Shown one piece after another: positions 27,356 through 37,994 of a DNA stretch of 64,000 nt (position 1 is the stretch's first letter; every line of letters starts with the position of its first letter). This DNA comes from an uncultured Sutterella sp. (lineage in GTDB: Bacteria > Pseudomonadota > Gammaproteobacteria > Burkholderiales > Burkholderiaceae_F), in the NCBI GenBank assembly GCA_937906995.1, contig CALESB010000008.1, positions 53,203 through 117,202 on the forward strand. The letters run 5' to 3'. A program made the translations under genes and the position numbers. Below the pieces are notes generated by a model that was not told where the DNA came from, ran no database searches, and worked only from the letters and a program-made list of their open reading frames with translations.

Positions 27356-28815
27356 TGGCACAAGAACTTTTTCACGCATCCATTGCGGAATTAAGCGATA
27401 TGCTTTCCCGCAAGGAAATCTCTTCTGTTGAGTTGGCTCAAACCTATTTAGACCGTATTGAAGCTCATAAGGATTTAAATGCTTATTTGGATGTTCGTCC
27501 TGAAGCTACCTTAGCTCAAGCTCAAGCTGCTGATGAGCGTATTGCTCGTGGTGAAGGCTCTCGCTTGACGGGTATTCCAATTGCACACAAAGACTTATTT
27601 GTGACAAAGGAATGGTCAACTTCTGCAGCTAGTAAGATGTTAGAGGGCTACATGAGCCCGTTTAATGCTACCGTGGTTGAAAACCTTGCCAATGCAGGCA
27701 TGGTTTGCCTTGGTAAGGTCAATTGTGATGAATTTGCCATGGGTGGTAGTAACGAAAACTCTGCTTTTGGCAAGGTCCTTAATCCGTGGGATAAGGGATG
27801 TGTACCTGGTGGATCTTCTGGTGGCTCATCAGCCGCTGTAGCTGCTAGTTTATGTCCGATTGCGACGGGTACTGATACTGGTGGTTCTATTCGTGAACCC
27901 GCAGTTTTTACAGGTATCACAGGCTTGAAGCCTACCTATGGCCGTCCTTCACGTTGGGGTGTAATTGCTTTTGCCTCTAGTTTGGATACACCGGGGTTGA
28001 TGGCTCGTTCAGCAGAGGATTGTGCCATCGTCATGAATGACATGATTGAATTCGACCCCAAGGACTCCACTTGTGTCGATTTGCCTAAGGAAGACTTTAC
28101 GCGCTACTTAGATACCGATGTTAAGGGAATGAAAATTGGTGTTCCTCGTAAGTGGTTTGCTGAGGGATTGGACGCAGAGTTAGCGACTAGCATTGAACAA
28201 GCTATTCAGACCTACGAAAAAATGGGTGCAAAAATTGTTGACGTTGAGTTACCAACAGTTGATTTAGGTGTGCCTGTTTACTACGTTGTTGCTTGCGCTG
28301 AAGCCTCATCGAATCTAAGTCGTTATGACGGTGTTCGCTATGGTCATCGTGCTCAAGCCTATACAGACATTCAAGATATGATTAAACGTAGTCGTTCTGA
28401 GGGTTTAGGTTTAGAGCCTCAACGTCGAATCATGATTGGTACATATGTTCTGTCTCATGGCTACTACGATGCTTATTACATCAAAGCACAGCGCGTTCGC
28501 CGATTAATTGCTAATGAACTCAATGGTATTTTCAATGAAGTAGATGCCATGATCAGTCCGGCAGCGACGGGACCGGCTTATCGTTTCGGTGAAAAGAGCG
28601 AACCAGTACAAGCTTATTTGAGCGACTTGTACACAGTGCCAGTCTCTTTGGCAGGGTTACCGGGTATCGGCATGCCGTGTGGTATGCACTCAAATGGTTT
28701 GCCCTTGGGCTTTCAGTTGATTGGCGCACGCTTTAATGAGGCCAAGTTATTGGGTATTGCCCACCGTTATCAATGTGAAACGGATTGGCATAAGCGTATT
28801 CCTGCTGGCTACTAA
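27355..28815 (+). CDS. gatA: Asp/Glu-tRNA amidotransferase subunit A (amidase)
   Basis: 486 residues of the amidase-signature family. The catalytic Lys is in IAHKDLF, the Gly/Ser-rich segment is GGSSGGSSAAVAA and the Ser-cisSer pair is in GTDTGGSIREP. It releases ammonia from glutamine for GatB. Many Burkholderiales use this indirect route for Asn-tRNA or Gln-tRNA. It is in the order gatC-gatA-gatB. Confidence 0.97.
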   Translation: MAQELFHASIAELSDMLSRKEISSVELAQTYLDRIEAHKDLNAYLDVRPEATLAQAQAADERIARGEGSRLTGIPIAHKDLFVTKEWSTSAASKMLEGYMSPFNATVVENLANAGMVCLGKVNCDEFAMGGSNENSAFGKVLNPWDKGCVPGGSSGGSSAAVAASLCPIATGTDTGGSIREPAVFTGITGLKPTYGRPSRWGVIAFASSLDTPGLMARSAEDCAIVMNDMIEFDPKDSTCVDLPKEDFTRYLDTDVKGMKIGVPRKWFAEGLDAELATSIEQAIQTYEKMGAKIVDVELPTVDLGVPVYYVVACAEASSNLSRYDGVRYGHRAQAYTDIQDMIKRSRSEGLGLEPQRRIMIGTYVLSHGYYDAYYIKAQRVRRLIANELNGIFNEVDAMISPAATGPAYRFGEKSEPVQAYLSDLYTVPVSLAGLPGIGMPCGMHSNGLPLGFQLIGARFNEAKLLGIAHRYQCETDWHKRIPAGY

Positions 28816-28831
28816 TAAGGAAGAGTAAAAG

Positions 28832-30277
28832 ATGCAATGGGAAGTAGTTATCGGGTTGGAAACGCATGTTCAGTTATCAACCAATACTAAGATTTTCTCA
28901 GCCGCTTCCACCGATATTGGTGCAGAAGCAAATACCCACGCATGTGTAGTGGATTTGGCTTTGCCAGGGACATTGCCAGTGTTGAACCGTGGTGCTGTGG
29001 AACGTGCAATGAAGTTTGGCATGGCTATTGGTGCGACGGTAGCCAAACGTTCAATTTTTGATCGTAAAAATTATTTTTATCCTGACTTGCCGAAGGGCTA
29101 TCAAATTAGTCAATTTGAAAAGCCTATCGTAATCGGTGGCCAAGTGAGCTTTATGGTGACGCCTAAAAAGGGCGAACCGTATATGAAAACGTTAAATTTG
29201 ACACGTGCACACTTGGAAGAGGATGCAGGTAAGAGTGTTCATGGTTTAGAAATGAATCGAAGTGGCATCGATCTAAATCGTGCCGGTACACCTCTTTTGG
29301 AAATTGTCACAGAGCCGGAGTTACGTTCTGCTGAAGAGGCAGTTGCGTACGCACGCACTTTACATGCATTGGTTGTGTGGTTGGGTATCAGCCACGGTGA
29401 TATGCAAAATGGTAACTTCCGTTGCGATGCTAACGTGAGTGTTCGTCCTGTTGGTCAAAAAGAGTTTGGTACACGATGCGAAATTAAGAATTTGAATTCT
29501 TTCCGATTCTTACAAGATGCAATTGAGTATGAAGTTCGCCGTCAGATCGAGTTGATTGAGGATGGTGGTAAGGTTATCCAAGCAACTCGCTTGTATGATC
29601 CGGATAAGGGTGAGACGCGCCAAATGCGCTCCAAGGAAGATTCAATGGATTATCGTTACTTCCCAGACCCGGATCTTCTCCCCGTTGAAATTTCTGATGA
29701 ATGGATGGAGCAAGTTAAGGCAGAAATGCCAGTATTACCAGATGAACTGCGTGAGCGCTTAGTTACGGAGTATGGTCTGCCAGCATACGATGCTGCGATT
29801 TTGACGGCATCTAAACCATTAGCAGATTACTATCTTGCAGTTGCCAACTCTGTAAGTGATAAGAAGATTGCGGCAAACTGGGTTATGGGCGAAGTATCGG
29901 CAGCCTTAAATCAAATTGAGGGTGCTACGATTGAGACGCTACCGGTTACTCCTGAAAAGCTTGCAGCTTTGATTAATCGTATTTTAGATAATACGATTAA
30001 TAACAAGGGAGCTAAAAAAGTCTTTGCCTCCCTTCTTGAAGGTGGGGAAAGCGTCGACGCTTTGATTGACTCTCTAGGTTTGAAGCAAATTTCAGATACT
30101 GGAGCTTTGGAAAAGATTATTGATGAGGTAATCGCCAATAATCCGAAGAATGTCGAAGAGTTTAAGGCAGGAAAGGAAAAGGCTTTAAATGGCTTAGTTG
30201 GTCAAGTAATGAAGGCCAGTAAGGGTAAAGCTAATCCGGGACAAGTAAATCAATTGTTGCGCCAGAAACTAGCTTAA
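28832..30277 (+). CDS. gatB: Asp/Glu-tRNA amidotransferase subunit B
   Basis: 481 residues. The N-terminal kinase-like domain has the signatures [25 protein letters not shown], and [18 protein letters not shown]-terminal YqeY-like tail (from about 330) binds tRNA. It phosphorylates and amidates the misacylated amino acid using ammonia from GatA. AAGGAAGAG precedes the ATG. A strong terminator follows. Confidence 0.97.
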   Translation: MQWEVVIGLETHVQLSTNTKIFSAASTDIGAEANTHACVVDLALPGTLPVLNRGAVERAMKFGMAIGATVAKRSIFDRKNYFYPDLPKGYQISQFEKPIVIGGQVSFMVTPKKGEPYMKTLNLTRAHLEEDAGKSVHGLEMNRSGIDLNRAGTPLLEIVTEPELRSAEEAVAYARTLHALVVWLGISHGDMQNGNFRCDANVSVRPVGQKEFGTRCEIKNLNSFRFLQDAIEYEVRRQIELIEDGGKVIQATRLYDPDKGETRQMRSKEDSMDYRYFPDPDLLPVEISDEWMEQVKAEMPVLPDELRERLVTEYGLPAYDAAILTASKPLADYYLAVANSVSDKKIAANWVMGEVSAALNQIEGATIETLPVTPEKLAALINRILDNTINNKGAKKVFASLLEGGESVDALIDSLGLKQISDTGALEKIIDEVIANNPKNVEEFKAGKEKALNGLVGQVMKASKGKANPGQVNQLLRQKLA

Positions 30278-30291
30278 TCGTTGATGTTTAA

Positions 30292-30324
30292 AGAAAAAGC
30301 ACTTCTAAAAGAAGTGCTTTTTCT
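30292..30324. terminator. bidirectional terminator between gatB and pyrE
   Basis: AGAAAAAGCACTTC (30292-30305) pairs perfectly with GAAGTGCTTTTTCT (30311-30324) across a 5-nt loop. Confidence 0.9.
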
Positions 30325-30326
30325 GT

Positions 30327-31001
30327 TTAAGCTCCGTATCGTGCACGGTAGGCAACAACAGCATCCTTAAATGGTTTGGCTTGTTGAGCCATAGGTGTAT
30401 CTTCGTCCATGAATGCTAATAAGTCTTTCAAATTAATAATAGAAATGACTGGCATTTGATAAAGTTTTTCAACTTCCTGTACGGCAGAGTGTTCCGTCAT
30501 TTCTTCGGCTGTTCCACCTTTTTCCATTCGATCCAAGGCAATCAAGACACCAGAAGGGGTTGCACCAGCAGCTTTGATGAGGTTAACAGATTCGCGGACA
30601 GAAGTACCCGCAGAAATGACATCATCAATTACGATGACTTTACCTTTAAGGGGGGCTCCAACAATTGTGCCACCTTCGCCGTGATCTTTAGCTTCCTTTC
30701 TATTAAAGGCATAGGGAATGTCACAGCCCATTTCAGCTAGTTTAACAGCAACAGCTGCGGCTAAAGGGATGCCTTTATATGCGGGGCCAAAAATCATGTC
30801 AAACTCAATTTCACCGCGTTCTCGAGCAGCTAAAAGTGTTTTGGCATAGAAGTCAGCTAAGCGAGCTAGAGCACTACCAGTATTAAAGAGGCCGAGGTTA
30901 AAGAAATAAGGAGATAAACGACCAGCTTTGGTCTTAAATTCGCCGAAGCGAAGAACTTTAGTATCAAGAGCGAACTCAATAAAATTGTGTTGTAAAGACA
31001 T
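30327..31001 (-). CDS. pyrE: orotate phosphoribosyltransferase
   Basis: 224 residues. The PRPP-binding motif is [13 protein letters not shown] and the N-terminal [19 protein letters not shown] is typical of the PyrE dimer type. It converts orotate plus PRPP to OMP in pyrimidine synthesis. It is alone on its strand, divergent from xthA. Confidence 0.96.
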   Translation of the reverse strand: MSLQHNFIEFALDTKVLRFGEFKTKAGRLSPYFFNLGLFNTGSALARLADFYAKTLLAARERGEIEFDMIFGPAYKGIPLAAAVAVKLAEMGCDIPYAFNRKEAKDHGEGGTIVGAPLKGKVIVIDDVISAGTSVRESVNLIKAAGATPSGVLIALDRMEKGGTAEEMTEHSAVQEVEKLYQMPVISIINLKDLLAFMDEDTPMAQQAKPFKDAVVAYRARYGA

Positions 31002-31075
31002 AATGCAAAATCCACAAAAAAGGCAGTGAATCAGGATAATTAACCTAACTGATTAATTTTAGCGAGAATCTTAAT

Positions 31076-31843
31076 ATGTTTCGCATCATAACTTTCAATG
31101 CCAATGGTATTCGTTCTGCTGCAAAGAAAAATTTTTGGACATGGTTTGACCAGCAACAAGCAGATGTTCTTTGTATTCAGGAGCTAAAAGCACAAGAGAC
31201 GGACTTATCTGATGAAATACTTCATGCAGATGGATACCAAGTATTCATGCATACAGCACAAAAGCGAGGATATTCAGGGGTTGCCCTTTACTGTAAGCAA
31301 GAACCACTAAATGTCCAAATTGGTTTTGGTAATGAAGAGTTTGATGCAGAAGGAAGATATGTCGAGTGTGAGTTTGAATCCTTTATTCTGGTAAGTGTTT
31401 ATTTTCCGTCAGGCTCTAGTTCTGAAGAGCGTCAAGCAGCTAAATTCCGTTTTTTAGATGCATTTCTTCCGCATTTGCAGGCTCTAAAAGCCCGAGGTAA
31501 AGATGTCATTTTTTCTGGTGATATAAATATTGCTCATAAAGAAATTGATCTAAAGAATTGGAAAGGAAATTTAAAAAACTCCGGCTTTTTACCTGAAGAG
31601 CGACAATGGCTTACTGAGCTTTTTAGTCAAGGATGGGTTGATGTTTTTCGTTGTTTGGAGCCAACAAAAGAGCAGTACACATGGTGGAGTCAAAGAGGCC
31701 AAGCTCGTGCAAAAAATGTGGGGTGGCGTATTGACTATCAGATTGCAACGGAAAACATCGCAAAAAAGGCTGTGAAAGCGAGTGTCTATAGCGATGAAAA
31801 GTTTTCGGATCATGCGCCATTAATTATTGATTATGAGGTGTAA
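31076..31843 (+). CDS. xthA: exodeoxyribonuclease III / AP endonuclease
   Basis: 255 residues of the EEP fold. It has the metal Glu in CIQELKAQE, Tyr/Asn/Asp motifs in FSGDINIAHKEIDLKNWKGN and the catalytic His in FSDHAPLIIDYEV. It cuts abasic sites and degrades 3' ends during base-excision repair. It is followed after 2 nt by rsuA. Confidence 0.95.
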   Translation: MFRIITFNANGIRSAAKKNFWTWFDQQQADVLCIQELKAQETDLSDEILHADGYQVFMHTAQKRGYSGVALYCKQEPLNVQIGFGNEEFDAEGRYVECEFESFILVSVYFPSGSSSEERQAAKFRFLDAFLPHLQALKARGKDVIFSGDINIAHKEIDLKNWKGNLKNSGFLPEERQWLTELFSQGWVDVFRCLEPTKEQYTWWSQRGQARAKNVGWRIDYQIATENIAKKAVKASVYSDEKFSDHAPLIIDYEV

Positions 31844-31845
31844 AT

Positions 31846-32535
31846 ATGCGATTAGAACAGGTTTTATTTTCCCAGGGGTTCGGAACTCGTCATGAGTGCT
31901 ATGGCTTGATTTGCCAGGGTCGCGTGAGTGTTGAAGGAGAGGTTATAACCGATCCCGATTATGAGGTACAGAAAGAGTCTTTTTCTTTTACCGTTGACGG
32001 AAAGAGTTGGCCTTATTTTGAAAAAGCAATCATTGCACTCAATAAACCTAAAGGATATGAGTGTTCTCAAAAGCCGATTCATCACCCATCCGTGATGACT
32101 TTGTTACCAGCTCCGTTACGTGTGCGAGGGGTACAACCTGTTGGACGTTTAGATGAGGATACAACAGGGTTATTGATTTTGACTGATGATGGTGCATTAC
32201 AACATAGACTTATTCATCCTAAAAAGCATGTGTCGAAGGTTTACTTGGTGACCAGTAAACATCCAATGACACCGAAGATGCTAACCAAGTTAACCGATGG
32301 GGTTATGTTGGATGATGAGAAGCTTCCAGTAAAGGCCAAGTCGGTAGAACTACTGGATGAAACCCACTTTTATATGACCCTTACTCAAGGGAAGTATCAT
32401 CAAGTGAAGCGCATGGTCTCTGCGGTTGGCAACCGAGTTGAACATTTGCATCGTGTTAGTTTTGGTCGCTTTAATTTGTCTCAGGACTTAAAGGAAGGGC
32501 AGTGGTGTTTTATCACGCGAGAGGAATTAATTTAA
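31846..32535 (+). CDS. rsuA: 16S rRNA pseudouridine(516) synthase RsuA
   Basis: 229 residues. An N-terminal S4 RNA-binding domain (MRLEQVLFSQGFGTRHECYGLI) is followed by the synthase domain. The catalytic Asp is in GRLDEDTTGLLILTDDG, and KVYLV and GKYHQVKRM complete the RsuA/RluE family pattern. Position 516 is inferred from the closest family; RluE-type specificity is a lesser alternative. It is adjacent to the ampG-like gene with no spacer. Confidence 0.88.
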   Translation: MRLEQVLFSQGFGTRHECYGLICQGRVSVEGEVITDPDYEVQKESFSFTVDGKSWPYFEKAIIALNKPKGYECSQKPIHHPSVMTLLPAPLRVRGVQPVGRLDEDTTGLLILTDDGALQHRLIHPKKHVSKVYLVTSKHPMTPKMLTKLTDGVMLDDEKLPVKAKSVELLDETHFYMTLTQGKYHQVKRMVSAVGNRVEHLHRVSFGRFNLSQDLKEGQWCFITREELI

Positions 32536-33924
32536 GTGCTTAAGAAATCATTCTCATCATCTTTTGGGAGTGCTTTTGCGGTTTATGCTCAGCCGCAAGC
32601 TATCCGCATGTTGTTTCTAGGCTTTTCATCGGGCTTGCCATTGCTTTTAGTTTTGGGGACTCTTTCCTTCTGGTTAAGGGAGGCGGGAATTGATCTTAAA
32701 ACGATTGGGATGATGAGTTGGGTTGGTTTGGCTTATGGATTTAAGTGGCTTTGGGCACCTTTGGTGGACCGGTTAAAAATTCCATTTGTATCCCGTATAG
32801 GTCGACGTCGTTCATGGCTATTCTTAACTCAGTTGATTTTAGTGATGTCCTTATTGGGAATGGCATTTAATGACCCTCAAAGTAACTTGCAATTGACGTT
32901 TATATTGGCATTGATTACTGCATTTGCCTCGGCAACACAGGATATTACGTTGGATGCTTATCGCATCGAAAGTGCAACACAAAAAGAGCAGGCAGCATTG
33001 GCAGCAACATATCAAACGGGGTATCGTCTAGCTATGATATGGGCAGGGGCAGGAGCCTTGGCTTTGGCAGCATTTGGGACTAGTTATGCAGGATATGATC
33101 CAGCTGCCTGGCGGTTTGCATACTGTGTGATGGCATCAAGCATGCTTGTTGGAATGGTAGCTGTTTTTCTATCACCTGAACCCCAACAATATCGTGCCAA
33201 AGCTCTTTCAGAGCTAACCCAGAGACGACTTGTGGAATTTCAAGAGATACATCCGACGTGGTCACGACGATCTGTTGAGCTTTTTGTATGGCTTTATGAA
33301 GCAGCATGCTTACCATTTATGGACTTTTTTTCACGTTATAAGTGGCAAGCTGTACTATTGTTGGCATTAATTGCTACCTATCGAATTTCTGATGTCGTGA
33401 TGGGGGTTATGGCAAATCCTTTTTATTTGGATTTGGGCTATAGCAAAGAGGAGGTAGCAGCTGTTAGTAAAGTCTTTGGTGTGGTTATGACTCTGATCGG
33501 TGCTTTTATTGGAGGGATGATCACAATACGTTTGGGTGTCCTCAGAACCCTATTCTTAGGAGCTTTTCTATCAGCATTAACGAATTTATTATTTTCTTGG
33601 TTAGCAACTCAGGGTCACTATGTGCCTTATTTGATCATGACAGTGAGTGCCGACAACTTGGCTGCAGGGATCGCCTCGGTAGCTTTTCTGGCTTACCTCT
33701 CTGGTCTAACCAATGTTGCGTATACAGCAACACAATATGCATTATTTAGTTCAGTAATGCTCTTATTGCCAAAGTTTTTAGCTGGATTTTCTGGGTTTGT
33801 GGTAGAGGCTATAGGGTACAGTTACTTTTTTGTAGGAACTGCATTGCTAGGGATTCCGGTTTTAATTTTGATTATTTGTATTGGGAAACTACAACCGGAA
33901 TCCGATCAGAAGATCAAAAATTAG
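32536..33924 (+). CDS. ampG: AmpG-family muropeptide permease (MFS)
   Basis: 462 residues, about 12 to 14 membrane helices. The N-terminal QPQAIRMLFLGFSSGLPLLLVLGTLSFWLREAGIDLKTIG and DAYRIE segment are strongly AmpG-like. It imports GlcNAc-anhydroMurNAc peptides for cell-wall recycling. It starts with a GTG right after the rsuA stop. Its stop codon overlaps the stop of the convergent gene (TTAG). Confidence 0.9.
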   Translation: MLKKSFSSSFGSAFAVYAQPQAIRMLFLGFSSGLPLLLVLGTLSFWLREAGIDLKTIGMMSWVGLAYGFKWLWAPLVDRLKIPFVSRIGRRRSWLFLTQLILVMSLLGMAFNDPQSNLQLTFILALITAFASATQDITLDAYRIESATQKEQAALAATYQTGYRLAMIWAGAGALALAAFGTSYAGYDPAAWRFAYCVMASSMLVGMVAVFLSPEPQQYRAKALSELTQRRLVEFQEIHPTWSRRSVELFVWLYEAACLPFMDFFSRYKWQAVLLLALIATYRISDVVMGVMANPFYLDLGYSKEEVAAVSKVFGVVMTLIGAFIGGMITIRLGVLRTLFLGAFLSALTNLLFSWLATQGHYVPYLIMTVSADNLAAGIASVAFLAYLSGLTNVAYTATQYALFSSVMLLLPKFLAGFSGFVVEAIGYSYFFVGTALLGIPVLILIICIGKLQPESDQKIKN

Positions 33925-34592
33925 CGACTTTTAAAGTGTTTTCTGTGTGTGGGTTGAGGGCGACGTTGCTTGGGCAGAAAGCCACGAGTGATAGCCGCGA
34001 CTTCTGTAATGCTTGTTGCTAAGTCAGCAATGGCATCATCTAGGTCCTCAAGAGGAGATTCTGATAATAGCTCAAGTCGAATTTCCTCAAAGTCTCCCAT
34101 CAACTCTTGAGGCAAGTGGCGCCAAATGCCAACTAAGGCGCTAGCTAGAGCCTCGTTGTCAGTATCCAGTAAACCAGGCCACGTTTGTGCCACAGTCAAA
34201 AAACCACTGGCAAACGGTTCCAGAGCGATGATACTGTCCTCGCCAGAGAGGATATTTCCTAGTTCATCTTCAGGGTCAAACACAATTGGGTCAATGGGTT
34301 TACATTGAGATAATAAATGGCCAATTTCTCTGTATCGGCGATAAATTAACATCTCTAACTTGTCCTGATCTTTCTGGGGCAACAATGTTTTGTGTTCTGA
34401 ACTAGCACTAAAAATCATTGGCATCCAGATAGAGGGGGCGACTTCTTCTGGCAATAGGTGTAGAGCAGTTAAAAAACCATCCGCTTCAGCAGCGTCCATT
34501 GCCAAGTTGTTTTCATCCAAGTGAGCCAAGAGCTCGTCGAGTTCAACAAATTCATCCCCTTGTAATGGGCGATCGTAGAGGTTATTAGTCAT
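33921..34592 (-). CDS. UPF0149 (YecA/YgfB) family protein
   Basis: 223 residues from the ATG at 34592 (MTNNLYDRPLQGDE). It is rich in Asp and Glu. The family core DELLAHLDENNLAMDAAEADGFLTALHLLPEEV and WPGLLDTDNEALASALVGIW is present. The C-terminal SEC-C zinc motif seen in E. coli YecA is missing; a basic tail RRPQPTHRKHFKSR replaces it. The function of the family is poorly defined. Confidence 0.85.
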   Translation of the reverse strand: MTNNLYDRPLQGDEFVELDELLAHLDENNLAMDAAEADGFLTALHLLPEEVAPSIWMPMIFSASSEHKTLLPQKDQDKLEMLIYRRYREIGHLLSQCKPIDPIVFDPEDELGNILSGEDSIIALEPFASGFLTVAQTWPGLLDTDNEALASALVGIWRHLPQELMGDFEEIRLELLSESPLEDLDDAIADLATSITEVAAITRGFLPKQRRPQPTHRKHFKSR

Positions 34593-34707
34593 AGTAGAAG
34601 CTCCAAGCATTGGGTGCTAATATTATAGGTGTTAAAGTGATAGTTAGTTAACTGTCACTAATTTTTGAAAAATTTATACTAACTTTCATTAAGTTGTTTG
34701 GGATGTT

Positions 34708-35046
34708 ATGAGCGCAGTATTAGTTTTTGGTTCAAAAGCTGGTGGTGAGGTGATCATGTTACGTTCACATGTTGAACCTCTTTTTCAAGCAATAGGACGT
34801 CCGCTACATGATCAAGGAGCAATTCTTGGTGAAGATTTGCCAAGTGTCATTAGTAAGGTGGAGTTGGCATTAGCAGATAACAGTTTGATTGAAACTCCTC
34901 CATCAGACTCTGCAAAAGAGGATGAGGTTGAGCAGGAGGAACAGAAAAAAGTCTTAGTGTCAATGAGGACGCGTTTTTATCCATTGTTGGATTTAATGCG
35001 CAAAGCATCCGAAAAGCAAGGGGCTTTGCACTGGCGTCCTCTATGA
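34708..35046 (+). CDS. DUF1840 family protein
   Basis: 112 residues. A short beta-alpha N-terminus (VLVFGSKAGGEVIML) is followed by a helix, an acidic linker (KEDEVEQEEQKK) and a C-terminal helix ending HWRPL. This matches DUF1840, which I know only from betaproteobacteria. The function is unknown. It is a single gene between oppositely oriented neighbours, convergent with trkH and 6 nt from its stop. Confidence 0.8.
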   Translation: MSAVLVFGSKAGGEVIMLRSHVEPLFQAIGRPLHDQGAILGEDLPSVISKVELALADNSLIETPPSDSAKEDEVEQEEQKKVLVSMRTRFYPLLDLMRKASEKQGALHWRPL

Positions 35047-35052
35047 GTTTTA

Positions 35053-36525
35053 CTAATTTCTCCAGAATGTGCGCGTAAAGATTACAAAGACCGAGAATAG
35101 TTCAAGGCGGCCAACAAACATACAGAATGATCCAACCCACAGGTGAATTGGGTTGCAATTAGCATAGTTGCCTGCTGGGCCAACGGTTCCGAGCCCAGGG
35201 CCAGTATTTGCAATACAAGCAACGACACTGGAAAAAGCTTCTGTAAATTCAACACCTGAAAACAAAATAGTAAAGGTGGCCACTGTCATTACCATCACAT
35301 GGAGAGCAAAGAATGCGTAAACAGTGTTGGCTAATTGTTCTGGAATTTCGGTATTTCCAACTCGTAAGGGTAGATAATCTCTAGGTCTTAAAAGCGATTG
35401 TAGTGTTAAAAGTCCGCGCTTAATAAGTACTAATACACGGATTAATTTAACACCCCCACCTGTAGAACCAGAGCAAGAGGCAAAGAGACTGACAAACAGT
35501 AAGAAGTAGCCAAGAGATCGTGGCCATTGGGCATAGTCTGTAGTGCAATAACCAGTGGTGCTAAATAATGAGGCAACGTGAAACAGGGAATGTCGTAAGG
35601 TTGCCTCCCATGTTGGATAAGTATGTTGAATGGTTAAAACAGAAAAAACGATAGCGGTTCCAGTGACAATAATAAAAATCCAAGTTCGGGCCTCAACATC
35701 TGTGAAATAACTTAGTACAGAGCGTTGACGCCAAGCAGAGAAGTGCAAAGAAAAATTAAAGCCAGAGAAAACAAAGAAAATAACGGCGACCATCTCAATA
35801 GGCCATGAGTTAAAAACTCCAATGCTCTGATCGTATGGCGCTATTCCACTTAAGCTCATTGTTGTAAAGGTAAACATAATGGCATCATCCCAGTTCATGC
35901 CAGCCCAACGATAAGCAATTGCGCAGAACAAAGAGCCCAACAGATAAATACTGTAGAGTGCTTTAGCGGTGTCAGCAATTCGTGGAGTTAACTTCGTGTC
36001 TTTAAAGAGATTTGTATTTTCAGCTTTAAAAATTTGTGTTCCACCAACGCCTAGCAAGGGTAGGATTGCGACTGCTAAAACAATGATCCCCATCCCACCC
36101 ATCCAGGATAAAAGACAACGCCAATAATTAATGGATATGGGTAAGTGTTCTAGACCCACAAGAGCAGTGGCTCCAGTTGTCGTCAAGCACGATACAGTTT
36201 CGAAGAAGATGCGGTGATAGGAAATGTCCGGCAATAGCAACGAAAGTGGGATTGAGCTAAAAAGAGCAACACATAGCCAGCACAATGTCACAAGTAGGAA
36301 TCCATCACGAGTTTCAAGTTCGCGTCTAAATCGACGTGTTATTAGCCAAAGAATTCCACCACTACCAAAGCAAATTAAGCTTGATAAACCAAAGTCATAG
36401 ACAGTATTTTCAGACTCTCTAAAGCCGATGGCTAAAGGCACTAACATAGCGATCCCTAGGAGTATCAATAGTGGTCCTAGAGCATTAAGAACTGGTAAAA
36501 GCTGCCTTTTAATTGAGTAAATCAT
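35053..36525 (-). CDS. trkH: Trk potassium uptake protein TrkH
   Basis: 490 residues with about ten membrane helices and four selectivity-loop regions (TTTGATAL, FSTTGYCT, GGGVKLIRVL and the final ANTGPGLG). It forms the K+ channel-like pore gated by cytoplasmic TrkA. It follows trkA by 9 nt and ends the run fmt to trkH. Confidence 0.93.
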   Translation of the reverse strand: MIYSIKRQLLPVLNALGPLLILLGIAMLVPLAIGFRESENTVYDFGLSSLICFGSGGILWLITRRFRRELETRDGFLLVTLCWLCVALFSSIPLSLLLPDISYHRIFFETVSCLTTTGATALVGLEHLPISINYWRCLLSWMGGMGIIVLAVAILPLLGVGGTQIFKAENTNLFKDTKLTPRIADTAKALYSIYLLGSLFCAIAYRWAGMNWDDAIMFTFTTMSLSGIAPYDQSIGVFNSWPIEMVAVIFFVFSGFNFSLHFSAWRQRSVLSYFTDVEARTWIFIIVTGTAIVFSVLTIQHTYPTWEATLRHSLFHVASLFSTTGYCTTDYAQWPRSLGYFLLFVSLFASCSGSTGGGVKLIRVLVLIKRGLLTLQSLLRPRDYLPLRVGNTEIPEQLANTVYAFFALHVMVMTVATFTILFSGVEFTEAFSSVVACIANTGPGLGTVGPAGNYANCNPIHLWVGSFCMFVGRLELFSVFVIFTRTFWRN

Positions 36526-36534
36526 TTTTTTGAC

Positions 36535-37932
36535 CTAGAAGAAGCCAACGTCAACTGCAAAGAGTTGCTCAATGCGTGGAATCATCTTTTTATTTGGAAT
36601 AAATAAGATAAGATGGTCTTCTGCAGCAACAACTAAATCTGGTTCAGCCATTAAAATTTTGGCATCTTCCCCTTCACCTCGAACAAGTGCTCCTACAGAG
36701 ACACCTTGTGGGAAATTGATTTCACTTAAAGCTTTCCCGACAACCTTAGAACTTCTCTTTGAGCCATGAGCAACGATTTCGAGAGCTTCGGAACTTCCCC
36801 GATAAAGTTCTTGTGCATTGACGACATCACCATATCGGATATGACGCAGTAACTCACCAAGAGAGGCTTGAGTTGGGGAAACCATGACGTCGATATCTGT
36901 GCCTTGGACAAGGTCGGAGTAGGCTTGGTTTTCTAATAAAACAATGACGCGTTTTGCTCCCAGACGTTTGGCTAACAGAGCTGACATAATGTTCGCCTCA
37001 TCATTGCTAGAAAGGGCGAGTACAACGTCTGCTTGACCAACGCCTTCCTGAGCAAGGGCTATAGTGTCATTGGCCTTCACCTCTGAAACAGTGACTCGAT
37101 TACTTGCATAACGTTTAGAAAGACGTTGTGCAGTATCCTTAGTTGGCTCTAATATTTTAATATTTCTCTTTGATCGAGAGGGTTCAAGCTCCTCGGTAAC
37201 AAGACCCGAAAGAGAGTCGCCATTGAGCAAAACAATGGATTGCGCAGTTTCGTAAGGACTTAAGGCTTCGATGACCTTGTTGGCACAGGAAGAGGCCGTT
37301 AAAACGGTAATTTCGTCACCAGACTCAATAACGGTTTCAGACCGACAGTCTAGACGGTGCTTGCGTCGGAAAATGGAAACAAAGCGAACTTGAGCATCTG
37401 GTAATTGGATGAAAATTTCTCTAAGCGGTCGACCAACTAAAGATGCACCGGCAGTGGCTCGAACAGTGAAGAGTGTTAAAAGTCCATCTGCGAAGCTTAA
37501 TACCTGCTGGGCAGCAGGGAAGGCAACGAGTTTACACAAGTGGCTTGCGATTGCTTGTTCTGGCCAGATAATGCTAGTGGCTCGGAACCCTTCTTCACCT
37601 AAAATTCTAGGATAGTAGCGAAGCTCGCTATTGCGCACGCGAGCAATGCGCATGGGAATATTAAACAGTTGTGCTGCTAATGTGCATGCGGCAAGATTAG
37701 TTTCATCGCTAGCAGTTACGGCAATTAAGAGGTCAGAGTCCATTGCTCCGGCACTACTTAAAATAGATGGAGAGCAGGCGTTACCAACAATTCCTAATAA
37801 GTCAAAGCGATCTTGCAACATTTGAATGCGCTCTGGGGATTCATCAACAATCGTAATATCGTTGGCATCGCTCACGAGGCTTTCAGCTACGGACCGACCG
37901 ACGCGTCCTGCGCCCAAAATGAGAATTTTCAT
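36535..37932 (-). CDS. trkA: Trk potassium uptake protein TrkA
   Basis: 465 residues from the ATG at 37932 (MKILILGAGRVG); a TTG three codons upstream is less likely. Two RCK units each have a Rossmann nucleotide-binding part and a TrkA-C part (LVGRPLREIFIQLP, VVGKALSEINFP). The second unit has a less regular glycine motif. It is the soluble regulator of TrkH. Confidence 0.95.
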   Translation of the reverse strand: MKILILGAGRVGRSVAESLVSDANDITIVDESPERIQMLQDRFDLLGIVGNACSPSILSSAGAMDSDLLIAVTASDETNLAACTLAAQLFNIPMRIARVRNSELRYYPRILGEEGFRATSIIWPEQAIASHLCKLVAFPAAQQVLSFADGLLTLFTVRATAGASLVGRPLREIFIQLPDAQVRFVSIFRRKHRLDCRSETVIESGDEITVLTASSCANKVIEALSPYETAQSIVLLNGDSLSGLVTEELEPSRSKRNIKILEPTKDTAQRLSKRYASNRVTVSEVKANDTIALAQEGVGQADVVLALSSNDEANIMSALLAKRLGAKRVIVLLENQAYSDLVQGTDIDVMVSPTQASLGELLRHIRYGDVVNAQELYRGSSEALEIVAHGSKRSSKVVGKALSEINFPQGVSVGALVRGEGEDAKILMAEPDLVVAAEDHLILFIPNKKMIPRIEQLFAVDVGFF

Positions 37933-37994
37933 ATTAAACAAGCATTGCAGTCTGTTTAGATTGCAAGAAAAAAATGATGAATTTCAAAGAACTT

